The notes under the pieces are model-generated. The model was not told the origin of the DNA. It made no database searches and was given only the letters and a program-made list of their open reading frames with translations. A stretch of 64,000 nucleotides of DNA, taken from positions 39,804 through 103,803 of the forward strand of contig CAYRNF010000010.1 in assembly GCA_964425695.1 (NCBI GenBank), written 5' to 3'. The position numbers were made by a program, and so were the translations under genes. Position 1 is the first letter of the stretch; each line of letters begins with the position of its first letter. This DNA is from JAKPBU01 sp964425695. Its GTDB lineage: Bacteria > Pseudomonadota > Gammaproteobacteria > Xanthomonadales > Xanthomonadaceae. Positions 52,387-62,151 of this stretch are shown here, piece after piece.

Positions 52387-53163
52387 ATGGCCATCACCCT
52401 GAAGACCCCCGAGGACATCGAGCGCATGCGCGTGGCCGGCCGCCTGGCCGCCGAAGTGCTGCAGGTGGTGGCGCCGCACGTGAAGCCGGGCGTGACCACT
52501 GAAGAGCTGGACCGCATCTGCCACGAGCACATCGTGAACGTGCAGGGCGCGATCCCGGCCAACGTCGGCTACCGCGGCTTTCCCAAGACGGTGTGCACGT
52601 CGGTCAACAACGTGATCTGCCACGGCATCCCCAGCGAGGCGAAAGTCCTCAAGGACGGCGACATCGTCAATATCGACGTCACCGTGCTCAAGGACGGCTG
52701 GCACGGCGACACCAGCCGCATGTACTTCGTGGGCACGCCGTCGGTGATGGCGAAGCGCCTGGTGGACGTGACCCGCGAGGCGATGTTCCGCGGCATCCGC
52801 GCGGTGAAGCCGGGCGCGACGCTGGGCGACGTGGGCCACGCGATCCAGCAGTACGCCGAAAGCCAGCGCTTCTCGGTAGTGCGCGAGTACTGCGGCCACG
52901 GCATCGGCCGCGTCTACCACGACGATCCCCAGGTGCTGCACTACGGCCGCGCCAACGAAGGGCTGGTGCTGCAGCCGGGCATGACCTTCACCATCGAGCC
53001 GATGATCAACGAAGGCACGCGCCACACGCGCTTGCTGCCCGACGGCTGGACGGTGGTGACCAAGGACCGCAAGCTCTCCGCGCAGTGGGAGCACACCGTG
53101 GCGGTCACCGACAGCGGCGTGGAGATCCTCACCCGGTTGCCGGGCGACGACAACGAGCTGTGA
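52387..53163 (+). CDS. map: Methionine aminopeptidase, type I
   Basis: Map (258 residues) removes the N-terminal methionine from nascent proteins. Metal ligands are visible in DGDIVNIDVTVLKDGWHGDTSRMYFVG (two Asp), EYCGHGIGRVYHDDPQVLHYG (His), MTFTIEPMI (Glu) and SAQWEHTVAVT (Glu). The length matches E. coli (264). It heads a run of five genes whose start and stop codons overlap (map-glnD-dapD-arsC-like-dapE). Confidence 0.96.
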   Translation: MAITLKTPEDIERMRVAGRLAAEVLQVVAPHVKPGVTTEELDRICHEHIVNVQGAIPANVGYRGFPKTVCTSVNNVICHGIPSEAKVLKDGDIVNIDVTVLKDGWHGDTSRMYFVGTPSVMAKRLVDVTREAMFRGIRAVKPGATLGDVGHAIQQYAESQRFSVVREYCGHGIGRVYHDDPQVLHYGRANEGLVLQPGMTFTIEPMINEGTRHTRLLPDGWTVVTKDRKLSAQWEHTVAVTDSGVEILTRLPGDDNEL

Positions 53164-55837
53164 CCGTTCCCGCCGCGAACGACGCCCCCCCGGCCGGAGC
53201 ATCCCCGGCGACCCGCCCCGCGACCCCCGCCGACAGCGCGCGCCCCGCCGCGCTGCGCGCACGCCTGCAGCGCGCGGACGAGGCGCTGTCGGCGCGCTTC
53301 GACGCGGGCGAGGACATCGATCGCCTGCTGCAGGCGCGCACCGCCACGCTCGACGCGGCGGTGCGCGGCGCGTGGACGCAGTGCATGGGCGACGCGCCGG
53401 AACTGGCGCTGTTCGCCGTGGGCGGATACGGGCGCGGCGAGCTGTTCCCGCAGTCGGACATCGACCTGCTGGTCCTGGGCGAAGCCGAGGCGCAGCAGGC
53501 GCAGGCCGACGCGCTGGCCGCCTTTTTCGCGCTGCTGTGGGACGCCGGCGTGCCGGTCGGCCACGCGGTGCGCTCGCTGGCGCAGACCACGCAGGCCGCC
53601 GGCGCCGACGCGACCGTGATGACCTCGCTGCTGGAAGCGCGCCTGCTGCACGGCGATCCGCACCAGGTCGATGCGTTGGCGCAGGCGGTTTCGCCGCAGC
53701 GCGTGTGGCCGCAGCAGGCCTTTTTCGAAGCCAAGCGCGCCGAGCAGCGCCAGCGCCACGCGCGCTTCGGCGATACGTCCGACAACCTGGAGCCCAACCT
53801 CAAGGAAGGCCCGGGCGGCCTGCGCGACCTGCACACGCTGCGCTGGCTGGCGATGCGCGTGGCCGGCTCGCGCGACATGGAATCGCTGATCGCGCTGGGC
53901 CAGCTGGGCGCGGACGAGTTCGCCACGCTGGACCTGGAGCGCCGCGCGCTGAGCCGCCTGCGCTTCGGCCTGCACCTGGTGGCCGGGCGGCGCGAGGAGC
54001 GCCTGCGCTTCGACTACCAGAAGCTGCTGGCGGCGCGGCTGGGCCACGTGGACAACGCCGACGACCTGGCCGTCGAGCAGATGATGCAGGGGTTCTATCG
54101 CAGCGCCGCGCGCGTGCAGCGCATCGGCGAGCGGCTGCTGCAGCGCTTCGAGGAACAGCTGGAAGGCGAAGCCGAGCCGGTGCCGGTGGATGCGCGCTTC
54201 GAGCTGCGGCGCGGCTACCTGGCCGCGCGCGATGCGGCCTGGCCCGGCGCCGCCGCGGACAGCGGTGCCCGGTCCGCCACCGCCATCGACGAGATCTTCG
54301 CGCTGTTCGCCACCTGGGCGGCCGATCCGCAGGTCCGCGGCCTGCATTCGCGCACCGCACGCGCGCTGGCGGAGGCGCTGGGGCACGTGCCGGCGTATCC
54401 CGACGCCAGCGGCGCGCAGCGGGCGGCGTTCATGGCGTTGCTGCGCGGTCCGCAGCCGGTGCGCACCCTCGAGCGCATGGCCCGGCTCGGCGTGCTGGGC
54501 CGTTGGCTGCCCGCGTTCGCGCGCGTGTCCGGGCGCATGCAGTTCGACCTGTTCCACGTGTACACGGTGGACCAGCACACGCTGGCGGTGCTGCGCAACG
54601 TGGCCGGGTTCGCATCCGGGAACGAAGACGCGCGCTTCAGCATCGCCGGCGACGTGTGGCCGCGCCTGCACAAGCCGGAACTGCTGCTGCTGGCCGCGCT
54701 CTTCCACGACATCGCCAAGGGCCGCGGCGGCGACCACTCCACGCTGGGCGCGGTGGACGCCCGCGAGTTCTGCGCCGCGCACGGCCTGTCCGACGGCGAC
54801 ACCGCGCTGGTCGCGTGGCTGGTGGAGCAGCACCTGCTGATGTCGGTCACCGCGCAGAAGCAGGACATCGCCGACCCGGAGGTCATCCACCGCTTCGCCG
54901 ACAAGGTGGGCGACCGCGACCGGCTGGACTATCTGTACCTGCTGACGTGCGCGGACATCGCCGGCACGTCGCCCCGGTTGTGGAACGCGTGGAAGGACCG
55001 GCTGCTCGCCGACCTGTACTCGGCGGCGCGCCGTGCGTTCCGCCGCGGCCTGGAGCACCCGCTGGCCTCCGCCGAACGCATGGCCGAAACGGCCGCCGCC
55101 GCGGGCGAATTGCTCGTCGCGCAGGGCATCCCGGCCGTCGAGGCGGACGCGCTGCTGCAACGCATGCCGCGCCAGGCGTTGCTGCGCGCGCGCAGCGACC
55201 AGGTGGCCTGGCAGGCGGCCACCCTGCGCGGCATGGCGGCGGGCGCGACCCGCGTGCTGGCGCGCCAGCTGGGCACGGGAAGCCAGGGCCATGCGCTGGA
55301 GGTGTTCGTGCACTCGCCCGACCGCGACGGCCTGTTCGCGGCGATCGTGGCCACCCTGGATCGCCTGGGGCTGACCGTGGAGCGCGCGCGCATCTTCGAC
55401 GGCCCGGGCGACACCATTTTCGACACCTTCGAAGTGGTGCCCACCGACCCCGCGCGCCCGGTGGCGCCGCAGGACCTGGAACGCAAGCTGCTCGCGGTGC
55501 TGTCCGCGCCTCTGGACAGCGTGCGGCCGGCGCGCCGCGCGCAGCCGCGGCACCTGCGCCACTTCCGGATCGTGCCGCAGGTGTCCTTCGATGCCACCGA
55601 CGGCGGACGCACCGCGCTGGGGCTGGTGTGCACGGACCGCCCGGGCCTGCTGGCCGACATCGCGCAGGTGCTGCGCGCGCAGCGCCTGCGCGTGCACGAC
55701 GCGCGCATCGCCACCTTCGGCGAGCGCGCCGAAGACGTCTTCCAGATCACCGACGAGCGCGACCAGCCGCTCGACGGTGCACGCCAACAGGCGCTGCGCG
55801 ACGCGCTGCGCGCCACCCTAGACGGAGAACACGCCCC

Positions 55838-55841
<4 letters not shown>
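53160..55841 (+). CDS. glnD: Bifunctional uridylyltransferase/uridylyl-removing enzyme
   Basis: GlnD (893 residues) senses glutamine and adds or removes UMP on PII proteins, controlling nitrogen assimilation. The nucleotidyltransferase site is FAVGGYGRGELFPQSDIDLLVLG (about 85-107). The HD domain is LLLAALFHDIAKGRGGDHSTLG (about 510-530). Two ACT domains lie at about 705-780 (EVFVHSPDRDGLFAAIVATLDRLGL) and 815-885 (GLVCTDRPGLLADIAQVLRAQ). The start is a GTG at 53160 overlapping the map stop (GTGA); the first 30 residues are Ala/Pro-rich. Size agrees with E. coli (890). Confidence 0.95.
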
Positions 55842-56907
<1,066 letters not shown>

Positions 56908-56911
<4 letters not shown>

Positions 56912-57273
56912 GCGGCACCGTGCTGTACGGCCTGTCCAACTGCGACACCTGCCGGAAGGCCCGCAAGTGGCTGGACCGCTTCGGCATCGCGCATGCGTTC
57001 GTGGACTACCGCGACGAGCGCCAGCCGCCGGAAACGCTGGTGGCGTGGAAGGACGCGCTGGGCGGGTGGGATGCGATGGTCAACAAGTCGTCCACCACCT
57101 GGCGCAACCTGCCGCCCAACCGCAAGGCGCCCGGCAGCGATGCCGAATGGAAGCTGCTGCTCAAGGAATACCCGCAGGTGATCCGCAGGCCGGTGGTGGT
57201 GACCGCCGACGGCGCGGTCACGCAGGGCTTCACCGACAACGGCTTCAAGCAGCGCTTCGGGGTGCAAAAGTGA
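56908..57273 (+). CDS. yffB: ArsC/Spx-family protein, YffB-like
   Basis: A 121-residue thioredoxin-fold protein: SGTVLYGLSNCDTCRKARKWLDRFGIAHAFVDYRDERQPPE, then VNKSSTTWRNLPPN and IRRPVVVTADGAVTQGF. The CDTC site has two cysteines. YffB members lie beside dapE in many proteobacteria and lack shown arsenate reductase activity. The start is GTG 56908, overlapping the dapD stop (GTGA). Confidence 0.9.
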
Positions 57274-58415
57274 GCGACGTGCTGGCGCTGGCGCAGGACC
57301 TGATCGCGCGGCCGTCGGTGACCCCTGACGATGCCGGCTGCCAGGCGCTGATCGCCGGGCGTTTGCAGCGCGCCGGCTTCGCCTGCGAACGGCTGCGCTA
57401 CGAAGACGTCGACAACCTGTGGGCCACGCACGGCAGCGGCGACGGCCCGGTGCTGGTGCTGCTGGGGCATACCGATGTGGTGCCGCCCGGTCCGCCGGAG
57501 GCCTGGGCCAGCGATCCGTTCGTGCCCGAGGTGCGCGATGGCCTGCTGTACGGGCGCGGCGCGGCGGACATGAAGGGCAGCGTGGCGGCGTTCGTGGTGT
57601 CGCTGGAGCGGTTCGTCGCCGCGCATCCCGCGCATCCGGGCACCGTGGCGCTGCTGCTGACCTCGGACGAGGAGGGCGATGCGATCCACGGCGTGCGCCG
57701 CGTCGCCCAGACCTTCCGCGAGCGCGGCCAGCGCATCGACTGGTGCATCACCGGCGAACCGTCGTCCAAGGCGATGCTGGGCGACCTGCTGCGCGTCGGC
57801 CGCCGCGGCACGCTGTCGGCCACGCTCACCGTGCACGGCGTGCAAGGCCACGTGGCGTATCCGGACAAGGCGCGCAATCCGATCCACGCCGCCCTGCCCG
57901 CACTGTCCGAACTCGCCGCGCGGCGCTGGGACGACGGCTACGAGACGTTCCCGCCCACCAGCCTGCAGGTCAGCAACTTCAACGCGGGCACCGGCGCCAA
58001 CAACGTGATCCCGGGCGAGGCGCGCGTGCTGTTCAACCTGCGCTACAACCCGCACTGGGACGCGGCCAGGCTCGAAGCCGAATGCGAAGCGGCGCTGCGC
58101 GCGCATGGCGTCGACTTCAGCGTGCAGTGGCAGCGCGGCGGCGAGCCGTTCTTCACCCCCGAAGGACCGCTGCGCGCGGCCGCACGCGAGGTGCTGGCGA
58201 CCGCAGCGGGCGCGCCCCCCGAGGAAAGCACCGGCGGCGGCACCTCCGACGCACGCTTCATCGCCCCGCTGGGCGCGCAGTGCATCGAGATCGGCCCGGT
58301 CAACGCCAGCATCCACAAGGTGGACGAACACGTGTCGGTGGCCGACCTGGAAGCGCTGCCGGATCTCTACCTTGCGCTGCTCGAGCGCCTGCTGGTGCCT
58401 GCGGCTCGCGGTTGA
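57270..58415 (+). CDS. dapE: Succinyl-diaminopimelate desuccinylase
   Basis: DapE (381 residues) is a two-zinc M20 hydrolase releasing LL-diaminopimelate from its N-succinyl form. Zinc and catalytic residues show in VLLGHTDVVPPG, LYGRGAADMKGSVAAFV, LLTSDEEGDAIHG, CITGEPSSK and INKVDEHV-like SIHKVDEHVS at the end; the dimerisation lid holds GVQGHVAYPDKARNPIHAALPAL. GTG 57270 overlaps the yffB stop. It closes the overlapping run with dapD two genes upstream. Confidence 0.95.
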   Translation: MSDVLALAQDLIARPSVTPDDAGCQALIAGRLQRAGFACERLRYEDVDNLWATHGSGDGPVLVLLGHTDVVPPGPPEAWASDPFVPEVRDGLLYGRGAADMKGSVAAFVVSLERFVAAHPAHPGTVALLLTSDEEGDAIHGVRRVAQTFRERGQRIDWCITGEPSSKAMLGDLLRVGRRGTLSATLTVHGVQGHVAYPDKARNPIHAALPALSELAARRWDDGYETFPPTSLQVSNFNAGTGANNVIPGEARVLFNLRYNPHWDAARLEAECEAALRAHGVDFSVQWQRGGEPFFTPEGPLRAAAREVLATAAGAPPEESTGGGTSDARFIAPLGAQCIEIGPVNASIHKVDEHVSVADLEALPDLYLALLERLLVPAARG

Positions 58416-58465
58416 TTCGCGCGTCGCGCGCAAGAAAGCAGGCCACGCCCGACGTTTCAGCCGTC

Positions 58466-58485
58466 GTCCCCGCGCAGGCGGGGAC
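58466..58485. repeat. Palindrome GTCCCCGC-GCAG-GCGGGGAC after dapE
   Basis: A perfect 8-bp stem in the dispersed GTC(AT)CCCCGCG repeat family, 50 nt after the dapE stop. It may protect or end the map-dapE transcript. Confidence 0.55.
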
Positions 58486-58593
58486 CCATGGACGTCGAGG
58501 TCTGCGTCCACCGCGCACTACGAACGCCCAGACCAGGACACGCGCGCGTGCCGCAAGGCAGCGCCCACCGCCCGATGGTTTCCGCCGAAAGGT

Positions 58594-58623
58594 TTGCATC
58601 CGGTGCGCAGGCCGGGTTAGCTT
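58594..58623 (+). promoter_or_regulatory. Promoter candidate of the asnB leader
   Basis: TTGCAT (58594-58599) and TAGCTT (58618-58623) are spaced by 18 bp as -35 and -10 elements. TAGCTT is followed by six bases and then the ATG of the leader frame, the same leaderless layout seen at map and lpxH. Confidence 0.4.
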
Positions 58624-58629
58624 CGGCCC

Positions 58630-58707
58630 ATGCTTCGCGCGTCCATCCATCGCAATCCCAACCATGGGAATTCCAACCGCAACGCCCCCGGGCGGGACGG
58701 CGGATAG
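58630..58707 (+). CDS. Asparagine-rich leader peptide of asnB
   Basis: A 25-codon frame (ATG to TAG) encoding MLRASIHRNPNHGNSNRN and then APGRDGG. Asn stands at codons 9, 11, 14, 16 and 18, with both AAT and AAC used; Asn is rare elsewhere in these proteins. The frame ends 29 nt before a GC-rich hairpin with a T6 run, and 100 nt before asnB. This is the architecture of amino-acid attenuators such as trpL or hisL, with the regulating amino acid matching the product of the next gene. Conservation in relatives would be decisive. Confidence 0.7.
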   Translation: MLRASIHRNPNHGNSNRNAPGRDGG

Positions 58708-58736
58708 CGCGCGGCAACCAGCGAGCACCCGACCAG

Positions 58737-58760
58737 ACCCGCGCCCGGCGCGGGTTTTTT
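58737..58760 (+). terminator. Intrinsic terminator (attenuator) in the asnB leader
   Basis: CCCGCGC (58738-58744), loop CCG, GCGCGGG (58748-58754), extended by an A-T pair and followed by TTTTTT. Its left arm contains CCGCGC (58739-58744), complementary to GCGCGG at 58709-58714 just after the leader stop codon, which gives a possible antiterminator. A CGCGCG at 58636-58641 could pair with 58708-58713 when the leader is not translated. The asnB ATG lies 47 nt downstream. Confidence 0.8.
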
Positions 58761-58807
58761 GTTGCCGCGCCGGTCCTTGCCTCCTTCCGACCATCAGGAC
58801 CTACCGC

Positions 58808-60514
58808 ATGTGTTCCATCCTCGGCATCTTCGGCCTGCAACCCGGCGACGACCTCGCCGCCCTGCGTCGCGAGGCGCTGGAATGCTCGCAACGCCAGCGC
58901 CACCGCGGCCCGGACTGGAGCGGCGTCCATGCCGACGCCGACACGATCCTGGTCCACGAGCGCCTGGCCATCGTCGATCCGGCCGGCGGCGCGCAGCCGA
59001 TCCGTTCGGCCGACGGCGCGCTGGTGCTGGCGGTGAACGGCGAGATCTACAACCACGCGGCGCTCGAAGACGGATTGCCGGCGCCCTACGCGTTCCAGAC
59101 CGGCAGCGACTGCGAGGTGCTCAGCGCGCTGTACGCGCAATCCGGCGGCGATGCGCACGCGGTTTCCGCCTTCCTGGAGCGCGTCAACGGCATCTTCGCC
59201 TTCGCGCTGTGGGACGCATCGCGCCGCACCGCGCTCATCGCACGCGATCCCATCGGCGTGTGCCCGCTGTACTGGGGCCACGATCGCGAAGGCCGACTGC
59301 GCATCGCTTCGGAGATGAAGGCGCTGGCCGACCATTGCGCCGACGTGGCCCAGTTCCCGCCAGGCCACTGGTACGACACCGCCAGCGGCACGCTGGTGCG
59401 CTATTACGAGCGCCCGTGGCGCGACTACGCGCGCGTGCAAGGCAAGCCCGCCGACCTGGCCGCGCTGCGACAGGCGTTCGAAGCCGCCGTGCACCGGCAG
59501 CTGATGACCGACGTGCCCTACGGCGTGCTGCTGTCCGGCGGGCTGGATTCTTCGCTGGTGGCGGCGGTGGCGGCGCGCTACGCGCGCCGTCGCGTGGAGG
59601 ACGGCGACCGCAGCGAGGCGTGGTGGCCGCGGCTGCATTCGTTCGCCATCGGCCTGAAGGGGTCGCCCGACCTGGCCGCCGCCGAAGTGGCGGCGCAGGC
59701 GCTGGGTACCGTGCACCACGGCTTCGAGTACACCTTCGAGGAAGGGCTGGACGCGGTGCCCGAAGTCGTGCGCCACATCGAGACCTTCGACGTCACCACC
59801 ATCCGCGCATCCACGCCGATGTACCTGCTGGCGCGCAGGATCAAGGCGATGGGCGTGAAGATGGTGCTGTCCGGCGAAGGCAGCGACGAGGTCTTCGGCG
59901 GCTACCTGTACTTCCACAAGGCGCCCGACGCACGCCAGTTCCACGACGAACTGGTCCGCAAGCTCGACGCGCTGCACCAGTACGATTGCCTGCGCGCCAA
60001 CAAGTCGATGATGGCCTGGGGCGTGGAGCCGCGCGTGCCGTTCCTGGACCGCGAGTTCCTGGAGGTGGCGATGGCGTTCGACGCGAAGCACAAGATGGTC
60101 GATGCGCCCTGGTCGGGTGCGCGCGGCCGCGTGGAGAAGGCCGTGCTGCGCGCGGCGTTCGACGGCGTGCTGCCGGAGCAGATCCTGTGGCGCCAGAAGG
60201 AGCAGTTCAGCGACGGCGTGGGCTACGGCTGGATCGACGGCCTGCGCGCGCACGCCGACGCGCTGGTCAGCGACCGCGAACTGTCCGCCGCCGCGCGCCG
60301 CTTCCCGCACGATCCGCCGCAGACCAAGGAAGCGTACTGGTACCGCAGCGTGTTCGTACGCCACTTCCCCACGCCGGCGGCGGCGCAGACGGTGCCGGGC
60401 GGCAAGTCGATCGCGTGCTCTTCGCCGGTGGCGATCGCGTGGGACGCGGCATTCGCCGCCGCGGCCGATCCTTCGGGACGCGCGGTCGCGGGCGTGCACG
60501 CGGCGGCGCGCTGA
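58808..60514 (+). CDS. asnB: Asparagine synthetase B (glutamine-hydrolysing)
   Basis: AsnB (568 residues) makes asparagine from aspartate, ATP and glutamine. The N-terminal amidotransferase starts with the nucleophile C2 (MCSILGIFG), then RHRGPDWSG, ERLAIVDP, AVNGEIYNH and GSDCEVL. The synthetase domain has the PP-loop LLSGGLDSSLVAA (243-249) and LSGEGSDEVFGGYLYFHKAP, followed by MMAWGVEPRVPFLDREFLEVAM. Length agrees with E. coli AsnB (554). A terminator and an Asn-rich reading frame upstream suggest control by asparagine supply. Confidence 0.96.
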   Translation: MCSILGIFGLQPGDDLAALRREALECSQRQRHRGPDWSGVHADADTILVHERLAIVDPAGGAQPIRSADGALVLAVNGEIYNHAALEDGLPAPYAFQTGSDCEVLSALYAQSGGDAHAVSAFLERVNGIFAFALWDASRRTALIARDPIGVCPLYWGHDREGRLRIASEMKALADHCADVAQFPPGHWYDTASGTLVRYYERPWRDYARVQGKPADLAALRQAFEAAVHRQLMTDVPYGVLLSGGLDSSLVAAVAARYARRRVEDGDRSEAWWPRLHSFAIGLKGSPDLAAAEVAAQALGTVHHGFEYTFEEGLDAVPEVVRHIETFDVTTIRASTPMYLLARRIKAMGVKMVLSGEGSDEVFGGYLYFHKAPDARQFHDELVRKLDALHQYDCLRANKSMMAWGVEPRVPFLDREFLEVAMAFDAKHKMVDAPWSGARGRVEKAVLRAAFDGVLPEQILWRQKEQFSDGVGYGWIDGLRAHADALVSDRELSAAARRFPHDPPQTKEAYWYRSVFVRHFPTPAAAQTVPGGKSIACSSPVAIAWDAAFAAAADPSGRAVAGVHAAAR

Positions 60515-60530
60515 GGGGCGCTCAAGCGCA

Positions 60531-60597
60531 GAAGCGAATCCCCCATCGGCCTGCGGCCGATCGCCCCCTGTTTCAAGGGGGGCTGCGGGGCTTCGCC
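60531..60597 (+). repeat. 65-bp intergenic repeat, copy 1
   Basis: Starts GAAGCGAATCCCCCATCG, has CTGCGGCCGATCGCCCC, a CCCC...TTTCAAGGGG hairpin, and ends GGGGCTTCGCC. It is nearly identical to copy 2 at 60646-60710. Confidence 0.8.
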
Positions 60598-60645
60598 GGT
60601 TGGGGGTGTTACGTTGATCGGTGGTCTAGCGGTGTTCGAACGCGG

Positions 60646-60710
60646 GAAGCGAATCCCCCATCGCCCTGCGGCCGATCGCCCCTTTTTCAAAGGGGCTGTG
60701 TGGCTTCGCG
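60646..60710 (+). repeat. 65-bp intergenic repeat, copy 2
   Basis: Same orientation as copy 1, with the hairpin CCCCTTT, TTC, AAAGGGG. Differences from copy 1 are a few substitutions and a 2-nt length change, mostly in the hairpin, and some compensate to keep pairing. Confidence 0.8.
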
Positions 60711-60830
60711 AGCAATCGATGCGCAACGGGTGGATCAACACCTCGTAGTCAACGGCGCATGACAACCGCGGCAGTCTGTCTTGCCGGGGGCGCACGCATC
60801 GCGTCGGCGTGGATCGCAGCGACACGGATC

Positions 60831-60874
60831 TTCCCCCTCCTTTGAAAAAGGAGGCCAGGGGAGGATTCGCCCTT
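60831..60874 (-). repeat. Diverged inverted copy of the 65-bp repeat
   Basis: On the minus strand it reads GGGCGAATCCTCCCCTGGCC, then CTCCTTTTTCAAAGGAGG, matching the GCGAATCCCCC and hairpin parts of copies 1 and 2 with a shorter middle. Confidence 0.6.
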
Positions 60875-60989
60875 GGCTTTTGCTTCCTCCGATTCAGGCA
60901 GACGCGCCGGCTGCGGGGCCGGCTGACCTCGCCGCGCAAGGCTTTGCGTTGAACCCGGCAGGACCTCCACAACCCCCGCCGGTGGCCCG

Positions 60990-62150
60990 ATGAAGCGCCT
61001 TGCACTGTTCTGCGACGGCACCTGGAACGATCCGGATTCGGACACCAACGTCAGCCGGCTGCACGGCTGGGTGGCGCCGCAGGACGGGCAGGGCATGCGC
61101 CAGCTGGCGAAGTACGTGGTGGGCGTGGGCATCAAACCGTTCGAGCGCCTGCTGGGCGGTACGGTGGGCAAGGGCCTGTCGGCCAACGTGCTGGAAGGCT
61201 ATGGCTGGCTGGTGCAGCACTACGACGAAGACGACGAGATCTACCTGTTCGGCTTCAGCCGCGGCGCGTACACCGCGCGCAGCGTGGCGGGGATGATCGT
61301 GAAATGCGGGCTGATGCGCCGCGGCGCCAACACCACGGTGGAGAAGCTGTACGAGCGCTACCGCGCGGGCAAGGACAGGCGCCCGATGTACACCATCGAA
61401 CGCGACCGGCTCGCCGGGCGGCCGATCACGGAGGAAGAGCGCCAGCTGCTGGACCACAGCCGCCGCGTGCCGGTGCGCATGATCGGCGTGTGGGACACGG
61501 TGGGCGCGCTGGGCATCCCGTGGACGCACGCGCCGCTGGTGGGGCGCTCGAAGTTCTACTTCCACAACACCAATCCGAGCGTGCTGTTCGAACACGCCTA
61601 CCAGGCCATCGCCGTGGACGAGCACCGCGGGCCGTACAAGCCGGCGCTGTGGACGAAGTTCGCGCCCGACACGCCGGACCCGCCCGATCCCGCGCTGCCG
61701 GCGGCTCCGGTGCCGCCGAGCACGGTGATCGAGCAACGCTGGTTCGTGGGCGCGCACTGCAACGTGGGCGGCGGCTACGAGGGCGACGTGCTGCGCAACC
61801 TGCCGCTGGCGTGGATCCAGCGCAAGGCCGAAGCCCTGGGGCTCGCGTTTCGCCAGCGCGCGGCCACCGACGGCAGGGAACACACCGCCGGCTTCACCGA
61901 TTCGTACGCGGCGTTCCTCAAGGGCGGCTATCGCTGGGTGTCGAGCCGGTTCCTGCGGCCCATCGGCGCGGACGCGCGCAAGGTCAAGGGCGGACGCTCC
62001 ACGCCGATCGAGGAATGGGTGGACGGCAGCGTGTTCGAAAAGATGCGTGCCGATGCGAAGTACCGCCCGGCCAACCTGCTGGACTGCGCGCGTCGGCGCG
62101 GCGTGGATCCGCTGGCGCAGCGCGGCGACCTGCGCGTGAGTGCGGGCTGA
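60990..62150 (+). CDS. DUF2235 hydrolase (T6SS Tle1-like phospholipase fold)
   Basis: A 386-residue alpha/beta hydrolase of the DUF2235 family, which includes the type VI secretion phospholipase effector Tle1. It begins KRLALFCDGTWNDPDSDTNVSRL, has the nucleophile elbow LFGFSRGAYTARSVAG (S90), the acid-residue strand MIGVWDTVGALGIP (about D170) and WFVGAHCNVGGGY (about H259), then a C-terminal cap. No signal peptide or VgrG/PAAR gene is nearby, so it may act inside the cell. Next is the caspase gene after one base, so the two are one operon. Confidence 0.85.
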   Translation: MKRLALFCDGTWNDPDSDTNVSRLHGWVAPQDGQGMRQLAKYVVGVGIKPFERLLGGTVGKGLSANVLEGYGWLVQHYDEDDEIYLFGFSRGAYTARSVAGMIVKCGLMRRGANTTVEKLYERYRAGKDRRPMYTIERDRLAGRPITEEERQLLDHSRRVPVRMIGVWDTVGALGIPWTHAPLVGRSKFYFHNTNPSVLFEHAYQAIAVDEHRGPYKPALWTKFAPDTPDPPDPALPAAPVPPSTVIEQRWFVGAHCNVGGGYEGDVLRNLPLAWIQRKAEALGLAFRQRAATDGREHTAGFTDSYAAFLKGGYRWVSSRFLRPIGADARKVKGGRSTPIEEWVDGSVFEKMRADAKYRPANLLDCARRRGVDPLAQRGDLRVSAG

Positions 62151-62151
62151 G

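Larger units (their letters stand above)
58416..58807. other. 392-bp leader region of asnB
   Basis: Between dapE and asnB: a palindromic repeat (58466-58485), a promoter candidate (58594-58623), an Asn-rich 25-codon reading frame (58630-58707), an intrinsic terminator (58737-58760) and 47 nt to the asnB ATG. It contains no other gene. Confidence 0.7.
60515..60989. other. 475-bp gene-free region with three related repeats
   Basis: No gene is seen. It contains two direct copies of a 65-67-bp repeat and one diverged inverted copy, plus a GC-rich palindrome near 60905-60923 (GCCGG...CCGGC). This could be an intergenic mobile repeat cluster separating asnB from the DUF2235 operon. Confidence 0.7.

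Noticed and set aside
52941..55787. A 948-codon open frame on the minus strand
   Set aside because: It is antisense to glnD and map and its translation is low-complexity Arg/Ala/Gln. Real domains are on the plus strand.
58630..58760. Riboswitch or T-box instead of a leader peptide
   Set aside because: No T-box or known aptamer core is seen, and a complete start-to-stop frame with clustered Asn codons explains the layout better.
57419..58807. Upstream extension in frame with asnB
   Set aside because: AsnB needs Cys as residue 2 after Met removal, so the start must be at 58808. The extension only passes through the terminator and dapE in another frame.
60531..60710. CRISPR array of two 65-bp repeats
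   Set aside because: Only two direct copies, each with an internal hairpin much larger than CRISPR repeats, plus an inverted relative. No cas gene is nearby.
60990..62150. Type VI secretion effector locus
   Set aside because: The DUF2235 domain fits, but there is no VgrG, PAAR, chaperone or immunity-like gene in the visible part; kept as an open possibility only.
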